Assembly (NCBI GenBank): GCA_051294375.1
Contig: CM119265.1
Coordinates: 6,209,489-6,273,488 of the forward strand
Length of the DNA stretch: 64,000 nucleotides
Source: Paraspadella gotoi
Lineage: Eukaryota; Chaetognatha
Direction of reading: 5' to 3'
Part shown: positions 1 through 8,593 of the stretch, piece by piece
Position numbering within the stretch: position 1 is the first letter of the stretch
How the letters are laid out: every line of letters starts with the position of its first letter
Notes under the pieces: generated by a model
What the model was told of the DNA's origin: nothing
Database searches by the model: none
Seen by the model: only the letters and a program-made list of their open reading frames with translations
Position numbers and translations under genes: made by a program

Positions 1-343
1 TTCCTGACGGTGTAAACGATTGTGTTTTTATTTTTTATATTATTTTTTTATATATATTTTATATTTATATTATTCATTAAATTATTAAATTGTTTAGATT
101 CTCGAGATTTGCGTTTGTGCGTCACATGTCTTGACATTAATTACTACACGATAATTTAAAAATAGATTACAGTAAAAGCGAAAAATTATATTTATATGAG
201 AAATTTTTACTCAATACTTGCGGCGTAAAATTTATAAACTAAGATTTAAAATATAGTATTAAGAGAAAGCGATTTAATTAAGGCAACTATTTTCCAAAAA
301 CCATAATTTCCGTTATAGAATTTAATTTTAACCAAATATTTAA

Positions 344-433
344 CCTAATCCTAACCTTAATTCCTAATCTCTAACCCAAATCTTAAAACCTTATCCCCAA
401 ACCTGGAAACCCTAACCCTAAAACCCTAAATCT
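344..433 (-). repeat. Degenerate telomere-like repeat block
   Basis: A run of CCTAA-type words (CCTAATCC, CTAACC, CTAACCC) ends in a less degraded stretch at 408-432 with ACCCTAACCCTAAAACCC. The minus strand would read as degenerate TTAGGG/TTTAGGG. It is internal to the window, so it is interstitial or subtelomeric, not a proven chromosome end. Confidence 0.55.
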
Positions 434-1029
434 CAAACCTAAACTTTAAATTCAAAAACTTATTTAATTCTGAATTTTAAGCAGAAATCGGGCGCTTTTG
501 GGAAAAAAACGGCCAATCGAAAAGCGTATGTTGGGAGGAGTGGTACTGGAATAAAAAAGGCGGCACACGTCTCTAAAGGGGAAAGAGGTCGTCGACGGTC
601 ACCCGTAGAGACGCCATTTCGACGGAATTGCGTGTTTGATGTCGCCTCGCCCTCCATTGGCTGGCGGACGGCGTTTTTTTTCTCCCCGAGTGGCGCAAAG
701 GCGGGTAGCGAGTGGCAACCAGGTTCTTTTTTTTAAAGTTTTTGTTTATTTTAATTTCCGTGTATATATGTTGTATATATGTATAGTAGACGAATCATGT
801 GTTGCATACAACAAGAAACGAAATTCGGTTCCGGAGTTAATGTGACGCGGATAGGATAATTCATCATCCAAGAACCGAAAAAAGAGCATCTGGTACTACT
901 CGATTGAGATCCGCCGCCGCCGCAGCCGCAGCCGCGCCGCCTGGAGCAGAATCGACGCCGGGTCGAGAGACTCGGAGAATCAATTTGCCATCCGGTCGCG
1001 CGCTGCACCTCCTGCCTTTTTTTTTTGTA

Positions 1030-1098
1030 GCCCAGCAGGGACACGTGGGGAGGGGAGGATGGCCAAGCGTGGGTTGGGGGAATTTTAAATAGCGGGGT

Positions 1099-1154
<56 letters not shown>

Positions 1155-1296
1155 AAAAAACCTCGCTCTCATGCGTCAACAGGCACACACGTGNNNNNNN
1201 NNNNNNNNNNNNNNNNNNTTGTAGCCCACAGGGACACCGTGGCCGTGAGGGCGAAGGATGGCCAAGCGTGGGTTGCGGGGAAATTTTAAATAGCGG
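1030..1296. repeat. Near-duplicate pair flanking a 25-N gap and a (GA)n tract
   Basis: The segment at 1030-1098 and that at 1221-1296 share AGCCCA.CAGGGACAC, then GGATGGCCAAGCGTGGGTTG and AATTTTAAATAGCGG. Between them lie (GA)n at 1100-1150 and N at 1194-1218. This looks like the same locus written twice on either side of an unresolved gap. Confidence 0.7.
1194..1218. other. Assembly gap, 25 N
   Basis: Exactly 25 N, flanked by duplicated sequence. Confidence 0.95.
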
Positions 1297-1299
1297 CCG

Positions 1300-3080
1300 G
1301 GAGGCCAAAGAGGATGGGAGGAGTGAAAGAGAGAGAAGAGAGGAGACGGTTCTGAGGACAGAAGGAGACGTCATCGATGGAGAAGAGACAGGTCTGAGCT
1401 CGTCGTGGAGCAGAGGAAAGAAGAAGGCTTCACATGATCCAAGAGGACACAAAAAGTCAAACGGAGACATGTCGAGAAGAGGATGAGGCGAGGAGCAGAG
1501 ACGATGAGAGACGAGTAGGTAAGAGACGATCGAGAGAGATGATGAGACGAGATGAGAGAAGAGAGAGACACGAGATGTAAGTATGTGAGAGGGAGAGCAA
1601 ATAAATATATAGAGAGAGACCGAGCACGCAGAGCAGAAGGCAGACGCAGAGACCGACCGAGAGAAATATGATCGAGAGAGATAATGAGACAGCAGAGCAT
1701 GATTATAAATGGAGAGGAGAGAGAGAGCAGAGATATTAGTAGAGAGGATAATAATTGGACGAGAGAGACGCACGAGGGGGTAGGGGGTAATTACGACGAG
1801 AGATTACTCTCGGGAGATGGTACAAGTCTTTGCGCGAGAGGGCTCTCAGAGGACCGGAGGTCGTCACGTGTGAAGCACTCGATAATGCGCTCTCTTTTCC
1901 GGGAGCACGCACACATAGCAAGCGGCAGCAGAAACCTGGTACTTACAAAGACACGGAGACCAGGGACCGAGCCGTCAGACAAAAGGACGCCGAACAGGCG
2001 GGTTCCAATGCAGAGTCTTATTCGGGGCAACTCTGCAGCTCTCTCGACGCACATTCTTTGATTGCTGGCGCGCGCTTACCTTCCCTTCCCGACCATTCCC
2101 TACTCTCGTCGCCCGCGCGATGGCATACAAAAGACGGCCCGTTGCAAGTCGCAAGGAAGAGCTTCGCGCAAGTTCGACGGTGGCATCCAAAAAACGCCAA
2201 GAAGCCACGAAAGAACATAAAAACAGATGATCCGAGAAACCACGGACTCTCAATCTAACTGCCAGTTGATCGCGAAGAAGGGAGAATAGCGGAGATGACG
2301 ATCGACAGTTCCGACAAAGTATCTACAGGAGACGAACATAGACCACACTAGCACGACGCGACCGAGCAAGAGAGACGGAGCGAGCAGAGGATGCAGATCC
2401 CCCCACGGACGTTAAGTGACGAGACCAGGGAACTCCGCACGCTACGAATCGCCATCCAGAACCCAGCCCGGAGCTCCCGCAAGGCGAGAGCACCGAGCCG
2501 GCAAGACCTGCGAATCCTTACGTCCGCTCGAAGGCGTTCTAAGGAGCACCTTCGGAGCATTGAGAAGTGAGAGAACGCCAGAAAGAAGACGAAAGCGAAA
2601 AAAAATCCTGAACGTCCCTTCGTATTGCGACACTCTAGAGCATCGACGCAGGTCAAGAAATCTCTAGGCCACACACTCTTGTGCGAACGCACCCGCTATC
2701 GAGCCCGCACCAAGCAAACCGCCATACACATTCGAAGCGTATTATGAAGCAGCCTTCAGCGTATCACACTGCGCCATCGTCCCGCGGCGCCTTCGCGGCG
2801 CGCGAGAGTTTCACCAGCAACACCTTGAAGTTGAGGCGTAAACTCAAATGAATCTATCATTACGAAAAGTCAAGAAGCTCTTTAACATATACGAAACCTC
2901 TCTGTCACTTGATCCTGGCACATGCGCAGCTCTTATAGGTGTGAGTTGCCTTGAGCACATGATATTGCGACAATCAATAGAATTCGGGTGGTGTGTTGCA
3001 AAGTGTACACTGAGTCTCTCACTTTCATGCCAGACAGTGCATGCGAGACCGTTCTCGAGACTAGCCGTGCAGTCGTCTCT
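1300..3080. other. Purine-rich then mixed DNA without a supported gene
   Basis: 1300-1780 is dominated by irregular GAGA/GACGA purine words. 1780-2850 is richer in G+C and CpG, with only short frames and no splice-bounded, phase-consistent exon. 2850-3080 is AT-balanced. Nothing in this stretch could be assigned to a protein or RNA family. Confidence 0.5.
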
Positions 3081-3082
3081 CC

Positions 3083-3550
3083 GTCTCGGTCTCGTGCCTC
3101 GTCTTTCGCGACGTGAAAATAAAAACAGGATGACCGCTCGGGCAATAAACTTACAAAAAAAAAAAGAAAAAAAACTAGTCGAGAAAAGTTACGCGCAAAA
3201 CTAAATCATTACAACAATCTCTCTCCTCTCGAACGCACGCTCGCACAAAACGCTAAACAAACTCACACTCGCGGCGCTCTCGCGGCGAGTGACAAACTGA
3301 AATTGGAAAACAAATTATATAAAAGAGCGAGCCTTAAAAACAAACCCCGCCGACGGCAATGGCGTGTGAATGTTGATCTAATTGTTTGTGGTGGAAGAGG
3401 CTTCTTCAGGCGTCGACCGCGAGAGGCGTCGTCGGTTGTGCCTCGTTTTCGCGAGTGAAAAATAAAAACAGATGAACGTCGCGGCATAAATTTAAAAAAA
3501 AAAAGAAAAAAAACTCAGCGAGAAGATTACGCGAAAACTAAATATTAAAA
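3083..3550. repeat. Imperfect direct duplication of about 120 bases
   Basis: 3100-3212 and 3440-3550 share CCTCG(T)TTTCGCGA, GTGAAAATAAAAACAG, an A-rich AAAAAAAAGAAAAAAAACT block and GTTACGCGCAAAACTAAAT in the same order, with indels. The intervening sequence is different. Confidence 0.6.
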
Positions 3551-3590
3551 TGTCGACGAATGACGAGAATACGACTTGGAAATTGCGGCG

Positions 3591-3650
3591 ACGCTGACGA
3601 TGACGACGATAACGACGACGACGATAACGACGACGACGATGACAATGTCG
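3591..3650 (+). repeat. (GAC/GAT)n trinucleotide tract
   Basis: GACGATGACGACGATAACGA-type triplets, which in one frame would read as Asp/Asn runs. No splice signals or flanking homology support coding use. Confidence 0.8.
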
Positions 3651-4069
3651 AAAGGGGTTGGGTCACGACTGCAACGACGACGACGAGAAGGACGAAGACG
3701 ACATCAGCAGAAAATTTACGATATCCGATACCGAAAGTGGATCCGAATCGGATTTTCCTTTTCGTCTCTGTCTCTGTCTCTTCTGTTTCTTTCCCATCTG
3801 AAAAACCTCATCTGTTACTCGTTTTAGCCGTCATCTGTGACATTTTTCCACCATCTGTAAAAAACTCTTAGGGTTTTAAAAATAGAATTGAAAAGTTAAA
3901 AAAAAAAAGTATATATATGAAGCCTGAAGGGAGAAAAAGTAGGAAGGACGTGCTTCCGTTTTGAAACGTTGTTACAAACTCACTCATTCGTACTCACTGC
4001 CTCTCGTCATTTGCAAAGATTTCACGTTTTACCCATTTTCTTTTTTTCCCATTTCTTTCCACTTCTTTT

Positions 4070-4073
4070 CTTT

Positions 4074-4164
<91 letters not shown>
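4070..4164 (+). repeat. (TTTC)n microsatellite
   Basis: More than twenty uninterrupted TTTC units. The long Phe-Leu-Ser frames across it are artefacts of the repeat. Confidence 0.95.
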
Positions 4165-4501
4165 CTTATCTTTTATTCTTTTATTTCTCTATTCCTTTGT
4201 TTCTTTTCTCCTTTATTTCTCTTTATCCTTCCTTCTTTTTATTTTCCTTTAATCTCTCTCCAACACTTCCTTTTCCTTTTTTTATCGCTTCCACGACGTT
4301 GTTGTCGACGTGGGATTTCTCGTCCTCGTCTTCTTATAGTCGTAATATTTTCTCATCTTTCTAACGCTTCTCAAATACCTGTTTTCCTCTTCAAAGTTGT
4401 TTCCCGGTTTTTTTAATGATGTTGATGTTGATGTTGATGTTGTGTTAAACATTCGTAGGATCCTCTTAATTGTAATTCTTCAAATATCGTTTATCATATT
4501 T

Positions 4502-4620
4502 CATGAAATTGGTACAACCAATATCAAAATAATCCACTCATTTAATAATTAAGCCATCTTGCCCCTGACTTTGAACAGTCTTTGGAGGTTCAAGGCCTCC
4601 ATCGCCTACCATATTTCGTT
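4502..4620 (+). repeat. Dispersed repeat family R1, divergent copy
   Basis: Begins ATGAAATTGGTACAACCAAT and continues through TTTAATAATTAAGCCATCTT, CCTGACTTTGAACAG and GGCCTCCATC, matching the first 120 bases of the 9-kb copies with substitutions. Confidence 0.75.
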
Positions 4621-5770
4621 GGACTCTTTATTTCGTCTCTAATTTTACTTTGCCGCTGATTTATTTCGGCGGCGGCCTAATTCACACCCTCACCCAACCC
4701 GCCCAGTTTCGCTTTTATCGTCATACCACTTATACCACTTATAGCTTTACCACTCCTCCCAGTTAACATTTCTCTCTTTTCCTCCGTCCTCTCCTTTTCT
4801 CCTCCCATCTCGTCTTCTAAATCCCCCCCCTCTTCCTCCCTTTCGTCCCGACGGTGATGAAGAAAAGGAAATCAGATTTCATTAAAAAAATTACGCCTTC
4901 GTGCGGAGACGGACGAGAAAGTTCTTCCTTCTTTTCCTCCTCTTTTAATCTCCTCCTTTTCTCTTCTCTTTTTAAAAATTTAATATCTTTATTTTTTTCA
5001 CCTTTTTTTTTAATATTCTCGTATATGTTTTTTTAAAAATCCTTTGTTTCATTTTTTAAAAATCCATTCAGTTTCGTACAGTATTTTGCGTTTATTTTTA
5101 CATGCCTAATGTTTTTCCCCAGTTTCTTTTCTTTCTTTCTTTTGCTTTTTGCTTTCTTCTTTCTTGATGACTTTTAAAAAAACTTTTTTTTTCCATTTTT
5201 TCTGGTTCCAGTTTTCTTGAAATATTTATGAATTAATTCTTTCTTCTTCGTCTCTCCTTTTATTCACTTCGCCTGAGGCAGTGAATCTGGTTCGTGAGCT
5301 CTTTCGTTCTTTGCATATGTTTAAAATCGTTTATTCTCCTTTCGTAACGATATGATTCTAAACAAAATAAAGTATCATTTATGTAGATTTACATACGAGG
5401 AAAAAAAGAAAAACTATCGTTCGTTTGCAGACATATTTTCTGATCCTATTCTTTGATTTATATATGTATTTTGTTTTCTTTAAGAGTTAACTTTTTTCGC
5501 CTTTAAAATTTTTAAAGGTTTTGGAATAATCTTGAATACGAAAAATAAAAATGGTTGGAAAAAAGCATCGATTATTAAAATTTTATTCGAAGGAGATTTC
5601 CCACTCGGGGTCCTTCATCTATTTTTTTTCTTTTCCAAATTTAGCGCCAATTTTTTTTATTAAAAAAAAAAAATTCAAGATAATTCGAGTTGAGATTCTC
5701 AAAATGGCGTCGTCATAGTCGGCGGCGTGTGAAGCCAGGGAAGGTTAGTTTTCATTTCAATTACGCCCTA
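4621..5770. other. AT- and pyrimidine-rich region without a gene
   Basis: Mostly T-rich low-complexity sequence with short homopolymers. No open frame with splice signals or recognisable protein similarity was found on either strand. Confidence 0.5.
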
Positions 5771-5775
5771 TGTTA

Positions 5776-5792
5776 AACTCTCTCTCTTTCTT

Positions 5793-5858
<66 letters not shown>

Positions 5859-5892
5859 CTCTCTCTCTCTCTCTGTATCTCTCTCTCTCATA
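5776..5892 (+). repeat. (CT)n microsatellite
   Basis: Nearly continuous CT dinucleotides with occasional TT or CC interruptions. Confidence 0.95.
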
Positions 5893-6059
5893 CATCTTAG
5901 CTCGTCATTTAGCATGGCCACTAATAGATTCCATCACCGCTGCACCGCGCTTTCGCGTCTCTCAAGAAAGCAAGCAACGGTGTTTGGCGTGCCCGCGCCT
6001 ACCGCCGACGCCGCCTCGCCGCCACGATGCAGACCGCCAACGAGACGAAGCAAATTCCG

Positions 6060-6066
6060 CCTTTCT

Positions 6067-6127
<61 letters not shown>

Positions 6128-6144
6128 GTCTCTCTCTCTCTCCT
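6060..6144 (+). repeat. (CT)n microsatellite
   Basis: CT dinucleotides interrupted by single C insertions, between two CpG-rich stretches. Confidence 0.95.
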
Positions 6145-6354
6145 CTCACCTACCACTTTACCCTCACATTAGATCACATTTTTTTCCCTTTCTCGCTCTC
6201 GTTACCTCTGCTCTTCGCCTTCTCCCTCAATGACGCAAGTCTTTATGCATCGCTCCACCAACCCCCTTTTCTACTACAACGTCCCCTGCTCCTCTACCCT
6301 CCCTCCACTCCCCTCTCTCTCTCTCCCGGTCGTTATTCTTTCTCTTTCCCAAGG

Positions 6355-6620
6355 ACGACTTCCCGACCGCCCGGGGAATCGAATCGCCGGCGAGAAAACG
6401 CCGTTGCCGACTCAATCCGCCCGACGGACCGACGGACCGACGGACCGCGGCGGAGGCGTTGCGCCTGAGCCTGGGGCAACGTGGTTCTTGATGGCGCGTT
6501 GGCGTAGTCGGGGTTGTGGCGCTAAGCGTTGGCGTGTGGCGGACACGCGGGCGGCGGAAGTTCGAGGAGAAACAAGGAGGCGCAATTAGCGGCGATGAAA
6601 GAAGTTGAGAATGCGCCATT
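6355..6620. other. CpG-rich stretch with three-copy GACGGACC repeat
   Basis: G+C- and CpG-rich sequence containing a tandem GACGGACCGACGGACC at about 6422-6450 and bounded by CT and GA tracts. No start-to-donor frame was convincing. It could be promoter-type sequence, but no core element is evident. Confidence 0.35.
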
Positions 6621-6623
6621 TTA

Positions 6624-6684
<61 letters not shown>

Positions 6685-6692
6685 CAGAGAGT
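6624..6692 (+). repeat. (GA)n microsatellite
   Basis: GA dinucleotides, ending about 230 bases downstream of the decarboxylase stop codon on the gene's own strand. Confidence 0.95.
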
Positions 6693-6925
6693 AGATCTCA
6701 ATTTTTCACATCGTCTAATAAATACTTGTCAGTGAGCCCTTAATCATACAGCAGCGCTATTTCCGCATCTATTCGGTCTTTCCATAACAAGCTCCGATTT
6801 ACATTCTTATGATTCCCTGACTGAATTTCAATGACTTTTCTAAGTAACGTTTTTGGATTAAAAAGTATCTATTTCGTTAAGCAATAATAAAATTGTCATG
6901 ATTACAAACATCCCACGAGATAATG

Positions 6926-7147
6926 TCAGGCGGAGCCTGGTAACTCTGTCTTCAATTCCATGGTCGAGGATGTCGCATTCTTCGACTGACATTTCGTCAA
7001 GGTCTCCGCCATCTCCGTCGTCAACTCCCTTATGACGCTCCACGCGAAATCAACGTCTGCCTCTTCCGTTTTCGTGGCGACGACGACGAAGCGGAGAACG
7101 AATTTTCCTTTGACGTCGGCGGGGACCAAGTAGATTCGACGGTCGCG
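6926..7147 (-). CDS. DDC-like: Decarboxylase exon 9 (C-terminus)
   Basis: 73 codons and a TGA stop (6926-6928), acceptor CCAACAG. It encodes [20 protein letters not shown] and [16 protein letters not shown], the conserved C-terminal strand and helix, followed by a short Ser/Thr-rich tail. Spacing from exon 8 matches human AADC exactly. Confidence 0.9.
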   Translation of the reverse strand, partial: RDRRIYLVPADVKGKFVLRFVVVATKTEEADVDFAWSVIRELTTEMAETLTKCQSKNATSSTMELKTELPGSA

Positions 7148-8512
7148 CTGTTGGAATTGCCGCGATGTATATTAATTATTACATTTATCAATCAATTAAT
7201 TAATCGATTTTAATTTCTCTCAATCAATCCCTCTCAAGCAATCCCACGCAATCAAAAGTCACCCCTCTATGAATCTCACGAAATTAATCGAATCTCAAAA
7301 ATATCACTGTATCATTTCACTCTATCACTAAAACATTTTCATCAAATCAATGAAATCAACCAATCAAAAGTCCAATCCATTCCTGTACTTCTCCACGGAC
7401 CGTGACAGATTCACCTCGATCGCCTTCAACAACGACCTCGTCCTCTCGTTTCCTTCGTCTTCTTTAAACCGAAAGCAGACGAGTCCCAACTCCACGTCGT
7501 TGGTCACTTCGAATTCTGAAGAGGCCGCCACCAGAGCCTCGAAACGCTTCGCCAGCTCAACTTGCTGATGAAGAGAAGAAATGGCTTACCTAGCTTACCC
7601 AGCTGTAACCGTTACGTTGGAGACCAAATTTTGTTTTGTTTTCAAAAAAAGAATAACACACTTTCGGATTTAATAGAAGACTGTCCTTAGTGTGAATTCA
7701 AGCCAACGAAAAAAAGGAAAATAAAATAATGGTTAAGTTAAGCTTAGACATGGCCTTCTTTGTTTTCATAGCACAATAGAATAAAACCGATCGCCAACTC
7801 CCAGCTTACCTTTCGTATCATATGGCGCAGCTTCTCGACTCCAAACATCCTGACGACGAACCATATCTTGAGCGAACGGAACCTCCGGCCCAGCGGAATG
7901 TGCCAGTAACGATACTCTGGCACGCGTATTTCTTGATCTTCGCTGCTCGGGGCGTCAGCTAAAAACTCCGCGCCGATTTTGAAGGGTGACTCCAGCTTGG
8001 TGGAGTCGCGGACCCAAAGGACGGAGCAGTCCGCGTTGATCTGCAGCCACTGGGGTAAAAAGGCCAAGAGAGTGCAAAAGCGGATTGAGTACTTGAATTG
8101 GCTTTTAATTAGATTCAGTTTTGTATATACAAGTCATAAACAAACTACAAAATAAACTAAATAAGTCTACTTTCATCATTAGCTCGGTTTTACTACGCTC
8201 CAGTTTGATAATACAGTCAAACATGATGGTCTATGCGACATATTGCGAACTTTACCTTTGTCGGGTTGAAGTTGAAAGAATCGACGAATTCTATTCCGCG
8301 GAGATGATGACGAAACTCTGGACAGACGAAGGCGTTGCCGGCGTAGGCGGCGTCAACGTGGAGCCAGACGCCAAAGTCGCGACACACCGGACCCAGTGTA
8401 GAAAGCTTGGAGGATATGAAAAAGATGTGGCAGGGAAAAGGTGGGATGAAGAGATACAGAAAGTGAGAAAGAAAAATGAGGAAGAGAAAACACGGCGGAT
8501 TGGATTGAACTA

Positions 8513-8593
<81 letters not shown>

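Noticed and set aside
344-433. True chromosome end
   Set aside because: The words are degenerate and 340 bases of ordinary AT-rich sequence lie on the outer side, so an interstitial block is the safer reading.
1791-2258. Arg/Lys-rich frames on both strands in the CpG-rich 1.8-2.7 kb region
   Set aside because: Several frames are equally open, with no splice phase agreement, no domain and no consistent start.
3961-4416. 150-codon Phe/Leu/Ser frames
   Set aside because: Produced by reading the (TTTC)n array; parallel frames on the same strand give equivalent peptides.
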